The notes under the pieces were generated by a model. It was not told where the DNA came from, ran no database searches, and saw only the letters and a list, made by a program, of their open reading frames with translations. A stretch of 51,344 nt of DNA from Gemmatimonadota bacterium (GTDB lineage Bacteria; Gemmatimonadota; Gemmatimonadetes; Gemmatimonadales; Gemmatimonadaceae). Location: the NCBI GenBank assembly GCA_947463135.1, contig CANHTA010000006.1, positions 1 through 51,344 on the forward strand, in the 5' to 3' direction. Within the stretch, counting starts at the first letter, position 1. The number at the start of each line of letters is the position of its first letter. A program made the position numbers and the translations under genes. Positions 17,539 to 25,074 of the stretch are shown piece after piece.

Positions 17539-18426
17539 ATGACGACGAAACGACGCGATGAACTCCTGGTTGGCCTGCTGCTGCTGGTGGCGGGCGTGCT
17601 GGGTATTGGCGGAACGATCTGGATTGCCCGCGGCGGGCTCGCCAGCGGGTACCCGATGTATGCCCGCTTCAAGTGGGGGGCTGGTCTCAAGCAAGGGCAG
17701 CCGGTGCTGCTGGCCGGCGTGCAGGTGGGGTATGTTGGCCACGTCGATCTGATCCCCGATGGGACCATTGCGGTGAAGTTGCAGATGCAGTCGCAATACA
17801 GAATTCCGTCGGGCACCACCGCCACGGTCCAGGCCAACGGCATTTTCGGCGACCAGTTGATTGCCCTTACGCCGACCGTGGGCCGTGAGGGGTACATGGC
17901 CGATGGCGATACGATCCCAACGGGCATCGGCTCTCCCGGCGTCCCCGAATTACTGAGCAAGGGCGACTCAATCGCCCTGAATATCCGGGCGCTGACCGAC
18001 GAGGCCCGGGTGCAATTCGTAGAGGGGGGCGGCGTGAAGGAGGTACGGAAGACGCTGGCCGATCTCACGAAGCTGGTGGCCCAGCTGAGCGCCGTCACGG
18101 CAGAACAGTCCAAGCAGCTCACGCTCACGCAGCAATCGGTGCGGCGAACGCTGGCGAGTATCGATTCCACGCAGGTGGATGCCACCGTGCGGAATCTGCA
18201 GGCCACGTCGGCGCAGATCGCGCAACTCAGCCGCGACGTCACGCAGACGAACGGGCAGATTCAAGTGGTGCTGGAGAAGGTCAACAACGGCACCGGCACC
18301 GCCGGCAAGCTCCTGAATGACCCTTCGGTGTATGCGCGCCTGGACACGCTGCTCTTACGGGTGGACTCGCTGGTGCTGGATCTGAAAACGAACCCGAAGA
18401 AGTACATCAATTTGCGGATCTTCTAA
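17539..18426 (+). CDS. mlaD: MCE-domain protein MlaD
   Basis: 295 residues. A single N-terminal membrane helix (LLVGLLLLVAGVLGIGGTIWI) anchors it in the inner membrane. An MCE domain follows at about 38-120 (YARFKWGAGLKQGQPVLLAG, VGYVGHVDLIPDG, IFGDQLIALTP). The remainder (150-280) is a long helical or coiled-coil region with QLTLTQQSVRRTLASIDSTQ, which in this family forms the hydrophobic tunnel. The ending NPKKYINLRIF is typical of longer MCE proteins. It probably hexamerises on MlaE. The gene ends six bases before an inverted-repeat element and converges on the TonB receptor gene beyond it. Confidence 0.92.
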   Translation: MTTKRRDELLVGLLLLVAGVLGIGGTIWIARGGLASGYPMYARFKWGAGLKQGQPVLLAGVQVGYVGHVDLIPDGTIAVKLQMQSQYRIPSGTTATVQANGIFGDQLIALTPTVGREGYMADGDTIPTGIGSPGVPELLSKGDSIALNIRALTDEARVQFVEGGGVKEVRKTLADLTKLVAQLSAVTAEQSKQLTLTQQSVRRTLASIDSTQVDATVRNLQATSAQIAQLSRDVTQTNGQIQVVLEKVNNGTGTAGKLLNDPSVYARLDTLLLRVDSLVLDLKTNPKKYINLRIF

Positions 18427-18431
18427 GAAAA

Positions 18432-18869
18432 AAACGGCCAACGGCTTAGGAGGCAGGGAGGAGGGGGTCAGGGAGGAGGGGGCAGGTCGCTCAGGCGGCT
18501 TGCCTCCTTTGCGTTTGCGGCGGCCTTTTCGTGGGCCGCCTTGCGGACGAAATGCTGCCTCAGACCGTAGGTCATTCGGCGGACTTGGCGAGTCTCCTCG
18601 ATGGCGTCGCCGATGCCGGGGAGTTTGAGGCCGAGCTTGTCGGCAAGGACCAAATGGCTTTCCACCTCGAATGCCGAGGAGATCGCGTAGCTGAGGAATC
18701 GCGCGCACTCAGCGGCCGTAGGCTGGCCGACGCCCTCGGCGATGTTCGTCGGAATGGAGCCGACCGCGCGACGAAGCTGCGATGCGAGCCCAGGCACCTC
18801 GCCGCGACGCCCCCCCTGCCCCCTCCTCCCTGCCCCCCTCCCCCCTGCCTCCTAAGCCGTTGGCAGTTT
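18432..18869. repeat. Inverted-repeat element, copy A, enclosing a four-helix-bundle gene remnant
   Basis: The two arms, 18432-18486 and about 18811-18869, are near-identical inverted repeats. Reading inwards, both start AAAC(G/T)GCCAACGGCTTAGG and continue as purine-rich GGCAGGGAGGAGGG blocks. The interior of about 320 bases encodes the four-helix-bundle fragment on the minus strand. The element lies in the gap between the convergent mlaD and TonB receptor genes. I see no clear target-site duplication. Two shorter relatives occur at 22339 and 34977. It resembles a small transposable or REP-like element, but no known family can be named from sequence alone. Confidence 0.8.
18468..18797 (-). 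pseudogene. Four-helix-bundle protein (S23/IVS family), N-terminally truncated
   Basis: 109 residues starting at a GTG. The sequence SQLRRAVGSIPTNIAEGVGQ and the following AECARFLSYAISSAFEVESH match the four-helix-bundle family found as 23S rRNA intervening-sequence proteins and related to the Avd protein of diversity-generating retroelements. Full members have an extra N-terminal helix of about 35-40 residues (with a pattern like VWQ-A-L) before SQLRRA. Here that part is missing and the frame runs directly into the repeat arm. At the other end, the last residues LPPPP and the stop are encoded by the opposite repeat arm. I therefore read it as a decayed cargo gene. A functional short variant cannot be excluded. 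Confidence 0.7.
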
Positions 18870-18887
18870 CCATTCGTACCAATGAAA

Positions 18888-18911
18888 AGCGGCGCCGTCT
18901 CCGGCGCCGCT
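18888..18911 (-). terminator. Intrinsic terminator of the TonB receptor gene
   Basis: A perfect 10-bp stem (18888-18897 with 18902-18911) with a 4-base loop, followed on the minus strand by TTTT. It lies 29 bases after the stop of the receptor gene and next to repeat copy A. It is the clearest intrinsic terminator in the window. Confidence 0.8.
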
Positions 18912-18940
18912 CTCCTTACACCACCATCATCACCACGAGC

Positions 18941-21900
18941 TTAGAACGACAACCGCAGGCTGGCCTGCAACTGATAGAACTGGCTGAAGTTGAGCGGCGT
19001 GAACTGGGTGTTGAAGTTGTTGGTGAACGTCACAATCGGCACCTGCGTGCTGGCATCGGCGCTCGAGAACGACTGCACCTGCAGCAACGACGCGTTTCCA
19101 TTGCCCGTTGCCGACTTGATGCGTCCCCACTTGCTGTTGAGCAGATTGGCCGCGTTGAAGATGTCCAGACGGAACGTGGCGCGTTCACCACGGATGGTCG
19201 GGAGCTGCTGCTCAATCGTGAGGTCGAAGCGATCGAACATCGGGTTCCGGCAGGACGTCGGCTTCATGATCGTGCCGCGCTGCGATTCCAAGCAGCTGTT
19301 GTCCTTGATGAACTGATCCAACAGCGCCGCCTGCTGCGCCGGCGACAGGGTAACGCCGCCAACCGTGGTGGCCACGAAGCCCATCTTCGGGTCGTTCTGA
19401 TCCTTCGGGATGTAGATCGGGTCATTGGCGTTGGAGCCATCGCCGTTCATGTCGCCACGACCGCCGTTCCCGGAGTACACAAACGAGTACGGGGTGCCCG
19501 ACTGCTTGTTGTAGTAGAACGTGATGGTCGTCTGGTTCGTTTTCCACGGCGCGGTGTAGGTGCCGTTGATGAGCAGGCGGTGCGGCTGGTCGAACAGCGA
19601 CGCATTCGCCGTCTGGTCGGTCTGCAACCCTGAGTAGACGCGGCCGAACTGCCAATTGGAAATTGCCACGGAGCTCGTGAAGTCGCTCACCGAGAAGCTG
19701 CGACCATACGTGTACGCCACCGAGCCTTCAAAGGAACGGTCGAAGCGCTTGCGGAGCTGGCCGGTGGCGCTATAGGCGTAATCGCGGCTCTGGTTGGAGA
19801 GCTCAATCACGTTGGAGCCGTACACCGGGAACAAGGGCGACACCGTGGGTACGCCGGTCGCCGCAAAGTTGGCGAACACCGTGCGCCCCTGCGCGTCAAT
19901 CCGTCCCGTCTGCGGGATGTTGATGTTGTTTACGAAGAAGCTGTTGATGCTCTTCGAGTACAGACCGTCGAACGTGGCGATCACATTACCCGGAAGCTTG
20001 CGGTCGTAGCCAAGGGTGGCACGCAACAGCTGCGGGAACTTGAGATCGGGATCGGCGAGATTCACCGTACCGAGTAAGGTGCCGTCATCGAGACTCCGCC
20101 CCGGCGTCCCGTTGGTCTTCGCGGCGCAACCGCGCGGCGACACCGGCTTGGCGTTGAAGAGGGGGGCCGTACCATTCGTGGCAGACACGCTACCACCGCA
20201 GGTGATCTGCGCCAAACCGGCACCCGTGTTTTGGAACTGGTTCGACATCCACACGTACGCCGGGATGCCCTGGAACAGGCCGACACCACCGCGGAGCTGG
20301 TTGGTCTGGTCACCCGTGACGTCCCAGTTGAAACCGAAACGCGGTGAAATCTGGAGGTTGCCCGAGGGGAGCTCCGAGGTGTTCCGTCCGAAGTCACGCT
20401 GCACGGCGGCCGCAAACGACGGCTTGGTAAAGAACAGCGGCATGTCCACGCGCAGGCCCAGCGTGGTGGTGAAGCGCGGCGTCACCGTCCACTGATCCTG
20501 GATATACCCCGCCAGCTGCGCGGCGGTGAAGTTCGCCGCCACATCACCACCGAGTCCGCCGGAACCCGCAAACGAGGCCGGCGTGCGGTCCGCCACAAAG
20601 TCGGCAAGCGAGTTGTAGGTGTAGTTGCCGTACGAGTTCTGCAGGAAGGAGTTGTAGGCCTTGTAGATTTCGTTGCGCGTACCAACCGAGACCAGGTGGT
20701 TACCCAACGGCATCGTGAAGTTGTTCTGGATTTCGTACAGGTCCTCACGGAGCTCATTACCCTGCGAGCTGTTCTCCGTACCGGCGCGGAAGCCGATGCC
20801 GGAACCCGTGCCACCGATATTCTGCACCAGAACCTGCGGGGCGAGCACTTCCGGATTGCGCTTGAAACGCGTGGTGGTCAAACCCACGGTGAATTCGTTG
20901 GAGAAGCCGTTGGAGAAGTTCGTGAACGCCTGTGCCACAACCTGATTCGACTTCTCGGTCCGGCGCACCGCGTTGGAGGTAAAGTTGAAGGTGCCCAGCG
21001 ACCGCGAAAAATCGAACGCTTCCTGGTCGTTGTAGATGTTGCGCAGCACCAGGCGCGTGTTGCCTGAGAGCTGGTAGTCGAGACGCACGAAGGTGTTGAG
21101 CAGCGGATTTTCATTAGACTGCAGGGCGCCGGTTCCGGCGTTGATCCCCGTGCTCGACAAATAGTTGACGAACGAGTCAACTTGCGCCGTGGTAATCCGC
21201 GCGGCGGCCACCGGCGAGTTCACCAGCCCCGTGGGCGAGGTTGGATCGTAGAACGGGCCCGCCGACGGCGAGACGTTCTGGCTGGTCTCCACGGTGGCGA
21301 AGAAGCGGAGCTTGTCCTTGATGATCGGGCCGCCAACGGAAGCGCCCAACTGACGGCGCAGGAACGGCGACGTGCGCAGGAACGCGGTGTCGCGCCCCAT
21401 CTGCTGGTCGCGGTAATACACAAACGCGGAGCCCTTAAACTCATTCGTGCCCGACTGCGTCACGGCATTCACCAGCGCACCGGTGAAATTGCCTTGCCGC
21501 ACGTCATACGGCGAGATCAATACCTGGAATTCCTTGATGGCGTCGAGCGGCAGCGCACGGCCGCCCACCTGCGCACCGACGGTCGGCGCGTTGCCGAGGC
21601 CGAAGCGGTTGGCGAGCGACACACCGTCAACCTGGATGTTGTTAAAGCGATTGCTCTGACCGGCGGCCGAGATGCGACCATCTTGCGCCACGTTCACCTG
21701 CGGCGAGTTCCGAATGAGGTCGGACACGTCGCGGTTGAGCGTGGGCAGGCGACGCACCAACGTATCGGTGATGACCGTCTGGACACCCTGACGGGTGGCC
21801 GAGAAGTCGGAGGTGGTGGACGCCGCTTCGGTACGAACGGCGGCGAGCTGCGTGGCCTGCTCGCGCAGCTGGAAGTCGAGGCGCGTGGCCTGCGTGAGGC

Positions 21901-22204
21901 TCACCACGATGTCGGCGCGCGTCTGCGGCGCAAAGCCGATCCGACGCGCCGTCACCGAGTACGTGCCAACTTCAAGATTCGGGATGTAGAAGCGCCCGTT
22001 GTCGCGGGTGATCTGACTGGCCTTCGCGCCATTGGCGCGATTGACCACTTCAACCGCCACGTTTGCCACCGGGGCATTTTTTTCATCGGTCACGAGGCCG
22101 GTGATCGCACCCGTCGTGGTTCCCTGAGCCGCGAGGGGCTGAGAGAAACCGACGCCGAGCGCCATGGCCGTGACGGCGAGGCTGAGCCAACGCTGAATTC
22201 GCAT
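18941..22204 (-). CDS. Oar-like TonB-dependent outer-membrane receptor
   Basis: 1087 residues. A signal peptide (1-26, ending QPLAAQ) precedes a carboxypeptidase-regulatory-like domain (about 30-112, GAITGLVTDEKNAPVANVAV). A plug domain follows (about 140-250: RRLPTLNRDVSDLIRNSPQV, IQVDGVSLANRFG). The beta-barrel runs to a C-terminal phenylalanine in LSLRLSF, the standard outer-membrane insertion signal. FTGALVNAVTQSGTNEFKGS is characteristic of the Oar/SusC-like subgroup. These proteins import large substrates with energy from TonB-ExbBD, but no ligand can be read from the sequence and no SusD-like partner is adjacent. It is transcribed alone, with its own terminator, and its upstream gap (22205-22338) should hold the promoter. 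Confidence 0.92.
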   Translation of the reverse strand: MRIQRWLSLAVTAMALGVGFSQPLAAQGTTTGAITGLVTDEKNAPVANVAVEVVNRANGAKASQITRDNGRFYIPNLEVGTYSVTARRIGFAPQTRADIVVSLTQATRLDFQLREQATQLAAVRTEAASTTSDFSATRQGVQTVITDTLVRRLPTLNRDVSDLIRNSPQVNVAQDGRISAAGQSNRFNNIQVDGVSLANRFGLGNAPTVGAQVGGRALPLDAIKEFQVLISPYDVRQGNFTGALVNAVTQSGTNEFKGSAFVYYRDQQMGRDTAFLRTSPFLRRQLGASVGGPIIKDKLRFFATVETSQNVSPSAGPFYDPTSPTGLVNSPVAAARITTAQVDSFVNYLSSTGINAGTGALQSNENPLLNTFVRLDYQLSGNTRLVLRNIYNDQEAFDFSRSLGTFNFTSNAVRRTEKSNQVVAQAFTNFSNGFSNEFTVGLTTTRFKRNPEVLAPQVLVQNIGGTGSGIGFRAGTENSSQGNELREDLYEIQNNFTMPLGNHLVSVGTRNEIYKAYNSFLQNSYGNYTYNSLADFVADRTPASFAGSGGLGGDVAANFTAAQLAGYIQDQWTVTPRFTTTLGLRVDMPLFFTKPSFAAAVQRDFGRNTSELPSGNLQISPRFGFNWDVTGDQTNQLRGGVGLFQGIPAYVWMSNQFQNTGAGLAQITCGGSVSATNGTAPLFNAKPVSPRGCAAKTNGTPGRSLDDGTLLGTVNLADPDLKFPQLLRATLGYDRKLPGNVIATFDGLYSKSINSFFVNNINIPQTGRIDAQGRTVFANFAATGVPTVSPLFPVYGSNVIELSNQSRDYAYSATGQLRKRFDRSFEGSVAYTYGRSFSVSDFTSSVAISNWQFGRVYSGLQTDQTANASLFDQPHRLLINGTYTAPWKTNQTTITFYYNKQSGTPYSFVYSGNGGRGDMNGDGSNANDPIYIPKDQNDPKMGFVATTVGGVTLSPAQQAALLDQFIKDNSCLESQRGTIMKPTSCRNPMFDRFDLTIEQQLPTIRGERATFRLDIFNAANLLNSKWGRIKSATGNGNASLLQVQSFSSADASTQVPIVTFTNNFNTQFTPLNFSQFYQLQASLRLSF

Positions 22205-22338
22205 AAGAGGTGCAGTGTGTCCGTATGTGGAGGAATCGTCCCTCGACGCCAGCTCCCAGTGCCGCGACGGAGATGCCGAAAGCTAGGGTGGCCGGAACAT
22301 ACGGGCAACCAACGGTTGTAACCGGCAGGTCACGCTGG

Positions 22339-22454
22339 AACTGCCAACGGCTGAGGAGGCAGGGAGGAGGTACAAAGGGAGGAGGGGGCAGTGGGGACCG
22401 CGCGCGGCCCCTGCCTCCTCCTCCCTGACACCCTCCTTCAAGGGCTTGGCAGTT
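22339..22454. repeat. Inverted-repeat element, copy B, without cargo
   Basis: A 116-base imperfect palindrome. The left arm (22339-22390) reads AACTGCCAACGGCTGAGG and then GGCAGGGAGGAGG blocks. The right arm (about 22409-22454) read in reverse starts AACTGCCAAGCCC and carries the same G-rich blocks. There is no room for a gene inside. Its right end merges with the TAA stop of the APC permease, so the element begins exactly where that coding region ends. Confidence 0.75.
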
Positions 22455-23859
22455 AGGCTCCTGTGGCCCGCCTCCCAACCGTGGCGTAGTACACCGGCAC
22501 CCCCAGCAGAATCACGCCGAACACTCCCAGCGTGGGCACCCGCTGGGCATCGTCCATGAGCGCGTTCACCAACAGGAACAGCGTCGCGAGACAGAACAAC
22601 GCGGGAACCAACGGATACCAGGGGGTGCGCACCGGCGGGTTCCAATCGGGGCGCCGTCGGAGCTTGAAAATGGCCCCGATGCTCATGATGTAGAACACCA
22701 GCGAGGCCGTGACGAAGATGTCCGCCAGCTGTTCAAAGGTGCGGACCAACACGAAGACGATGGCGATCGTGGCGGTCAGCAGGATCGCCACGTAGGGCGT
22801 TTTAAAAGTGGGATGGACCGCGGCCACCTTGCGGAAGAACAGGCCGTCGTCGGCCATCGCGAAGAAGATGCGCGGCCCCGTGAGCAGGGAGCCGTTCACC
22901 GAGCCGAAGGTGGAGAGCAGCACGGTGATCGCCACCAGCGTGACCCCAACCGGGCCAATGAGCCGTTCGGCCACGTCGGCCGCCACCAGCCGCGCCCCGC
23001 GGATTTCGTCCACCGAGAGCACCGACAGGTAGGCGATGTTGGCGAGCAGATAGATAAAGATGATGCTGAGGGTGCCGAGGACGATGGCTTTGGGGAGCGT
23101 CCTTTCGGGATCCTTTACCTCGCCGGCCACCTTGGCCAGATCCCCCCAGCCGTCAAAGGCCCAGAGCACCGACACCAGTGCCAACCCAAAGGCCGATACC
23201 GAAAAGCTGCCGGGGGGAACCGCCGGGGTAAAATGGCCGCCCGTTTGGGGGAGCCCCAGAATGAGCGCCAACAGGACGATGAGCATCAGGCCGCCGTACT
23301 TGGCAACCGTGGTGACGTTCTGCACCAGGGCCCCCCATTTGAGCCCCACCACATTGATGAACGCCATGAGGGCCACCGTGGCCGCGGCGATCCAATGGGC
23401 ATAGGTATCGTAGGGCGCCAACGACGGGTTGTAGCCCAACCCTCGCAGGAGGTACTCGGCAAAGGTGGTGGAAATGCCGCCCAAGGCCGCCGCGCGGATG
23501 AGCGTGAGCTCGGACCACCCATATAGGAAGGCGGGCAACCGCCCCCACGCTTCGCGGATGTACACGAAGTAGCCGCCGGTGCGCGGCATGGCGCCGGCCA
23601 GCTCGGCCAAGGTGAGGGCCCCACACAGGGCAAAGAGCCCCCCCGTGGCCCAGACGGCCATCAGCGGGAGGGGGCCAGGGAGTTTGTCGGCGATGCCGGC
23701 CGGGGACCGGAAGATGCCCGAGCCGATCGTGGTCCCTACGAGGACGGCGATCGCACTCCAGAGCCCCAAACGCCGAGGCAGGGCGGTGGCTACGCCCGAG
23801 TCCGGACCGGCGTCGGTCGCTGGTTGGGCAGCTGTTGAGGAAACAGAAGCGGAAGTCAT
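22453..23859 (-). CDS. APC-superfamily amino-acid permease
   Basis: 468 residues with about 12 predicted membrane helices. The first helix holds the conserved substrate-site motif GTTIGSGIFRSPAGIA. Further family marks are ELAGAMPRTGGYFVYIREAWG after helix 2 and FGSVNGSLLTGPRIFFAMADDGLFF in the region of helix 8. This arrangement fits the LAT/APC-type exchangers and permeases for neutral amino acids. It acts in the inner membrane. Substrate and direction of transport cannot be deduced. The stop codon is fused with the end of repeat copy B. It is divergent from the small membrane-protein gene, with 64 bases between the start codons. Confidence 0.9.
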   Translation of the reverse strand: MTSASVSSTAAQPATDAGPDSGVATALPRRLGLWSAIAVLVGTTIGSGIFRSPAGIADKLPGPLPLMAVWATGGLFALCGALTLAELAGAMPRTGGYFVYIREAWGRLPAFLYGWSELTLIRAAALGGISTTFAEYLLRGLGYNPSLAPYDTYAHWIAAATVALMAFINVVGLKWGALVQNVTTVAKYGGLMLIVLLALILGLPQTGGHFTPAVPPGSFSVSAFGLALVSVLWAFDGWGDLAKVAGEVKDPERTLPKAIVLGTLSIIFIYLLANIAYLSVLSVDEIRGARLVAADVAERLIGPVGVTLVAITVLLSTFGSVNGSLLTGPRIFFAMADDGLFFRKVAAVHPTFKTPYVAILLTATIAIVFVLVRTFEQLADIFVTASLVFYIMSIGAIFKLRRRPDWNPPVRTPWYPLVPALFCLATLFLLVNALMDDAQRVPTLGVFGVILLGVPVYYATVGRRATGA

Positions 23860-23923
23860 AGCGCTATGGTAGTACGCGGCGCGCAGTACCGCACGGGTTT
23901 CCGTCGTCTACTTTTCACGGGAC

Positions 23924-24169
23924 ATGTCCTCCCTCCTTACCGTCTCCCTTCCGCCGATGCTGGTCACCGCGCTCTTTTGGAGTGCGGTGGCCGCCTGCGT
24001 GATCGCGCAATGGTTCATTTTGCGCGCCGTTTTCCGGACCCTGCCGCTGCTCCCCTCCTCGTCGCAAGTGCCAACGCCCCACCGACTCACCGAAATCCTG
24101 TGGGTGGTGCTGCCGGTGGGTGGACTGGTAGCCCTCTTCGTTGGCGCGTATCGCGCGCTGCCGCTGTGA
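23924..24169 (+). CDS. Small two-helix membrane protein upstream of ctaB
   Basis: 81 residues from ATG 23924. Two hydrophobic segments are visible: PPMLVTALFWSAVAACVIAQW and ILWVVLPVGGLVALFVGAYRA. The second, preceded by HRLTEILW, recalls the membrane hairpin of cytochrome c oxidase subunit II (a TxxEIxWTxxP-type stretch), but the copper-binding domain is absent. Its stop overlaps the GTG of ctaB by four bases, so the two are translated together. A role in oxidase assembly is a guess from this linkage only. The ribosome site is weak (CGGGA close to the ATG). Confidence 0.6.
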   Translation: MSSLLTVSLPPMLVTALFWSAVAACVIAQWFILRAVFRTLPLLPSSSQVPTPHRLTEILWVVLPVGGLVALFVGAYRALPL

Positions 24170-25074
24170 CCGAGGTCGCGCTGGAACCGAAGCCGGCCTC
24201 GCCGTCGCTCTCACGCGACCTGATTGCGCTTACCAAGCCGCGCATTATTTCGCTGCTGCTGGTGACCACGATTGCGCCGATGTACGCCGCGGGGTCGCCC
24301 ACGCTGCTGACCGTGTTGCTGGTCAGCATCGGAGGGTACCTCATGGCTGGTGGGGCGAACGCCGTCAACATGTATCTCGACCGCGACATCGACGACGTGA
24401 TGGCACGGACCCGCTTGCGGCCAATACCAAGCGGTCGCATGTCGCCCATCCAAGTGCTCGCCTTTGGCGTAGCCTGCGCGGTTTTCGCCACGTGGCTGCT
24501 CGCGCACTTCGTGAATGTGCTCACGTCGGCGCTCGCGCTCGCCGGGTTTTACTTCTACGTCTTCATCTACACGCGCTGGCTCAAGCGGTCGTCGCCACAA
24601 AACATTGTCATCGGCGGTGCCGCCGGCGCCTTCCCGCCGCTGGTTGGCTGGGCGGCGGTCACCGGCACATTGGATGTGTCGGCCCTCTGCCTCTTTTTGA
24701 TCGTGTTTTACTGGACACCGCCGCACTTCTGGGCGCTCGCGCTGCTCAAGCAGGTTGATTACGGCCGCGCCAAGGTGCCCATGGCCCCCCTGGTGTGGGG
24801 CGAACGCGAAACGATGCATCAGATGGTGTGGTACACCGTCATCCTTGTGGTCCTCACGCTACTGCCGGTGCTCTTCGGGGCGTTTGGCACCCTGTATCTG
24901 CTGTCGGCCCTCGTGCTAAACGCGCTGCTCATGGGCGGCGTGCTCAAAATTCTCTTTGCGGCACGCGCGGCGCAGCCGTGGACCGGTCCGGCATGGTGGG
25001 TCTACAAGTATTCGCTGCTGTATCTCGCGCTGCTCTTCCTCGCGATGGCCATTGACCGGGCGATCACGCGGTGA
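24166..25074 (+). CDS. ctaB: Protohaem IX farnesyltransferase (haem O synthase)
   Basis: 302 residues from GTG 24166, coupled to the preceding small gene. It belongs to the UbiA prenyltransferase superfamily with about nine helices. The first Asp-rich motif is NMYLDRDIDDVMARTRLRP (N-x3-D-x3-D type), which binds Mg and the farnesyl diphosphate. The second conserved region is DYGRAKVPMAPLVWG, specific to CtaB/CyoE. LIALTKPRIISLLLVTT is the usual N-terminal motif. The enzyme adds a farnesyl group to haem B to make haem O for terminal oxidases. The upstream in-frame stretch from 23866 has no protein-like features, so the longer frame is rejected. The stop overlaps the ABC exporter start. Confidence 0.95.
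   Translation: MTEVALEPKPASPSLSRDLIALTKPRIISLLLVTTIAPMYAAGSPTLLTVLLVSIGGYLMAGGANAVNMYLDRDIDDVMARTRLRPIPSGRMSPIQVLAFGVACAVFATWLLAHFVNVLTSALALAGFYFYVFIYTRWLKRSSPQNIVIGGAAGAFPPLVGWAAVTGTLDVSALCLFLIVFYWTPPHFWALALLKQVDYGRAKVPMAPLVWGERETMHQMVWYTVILVVLTLLPVLFGAFGTLYLLSALVLNALLMGGVLKILFAARAAQPWTGPAWWVYKYSLLYLALLFLAMAIDRAITR

Noticed and set aside
16606-17796. A 396-residue minus-strand frame opposite mlaE
   Set aside because: It is antisense to mlaE and parts of lptG and mlaD, with a His/Gln/Gly-rich product lacking any recognisable domain.
21182-22321. A 379-residue plus-strand frame opposite the TonB receptor
   Set aside because: It is antisense to the receptor's signal, regulatory and plug domains, and its product is Arg/His-rich.
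23866-24165. An N-terminal extension of CtaB by 100 residues
   Set aside because: This stretch overlaps the small two-helix gene in another frame and reads as Arg/Ala-rich noise. The GTG at 24166 overlapping the preceding stop is the better start.
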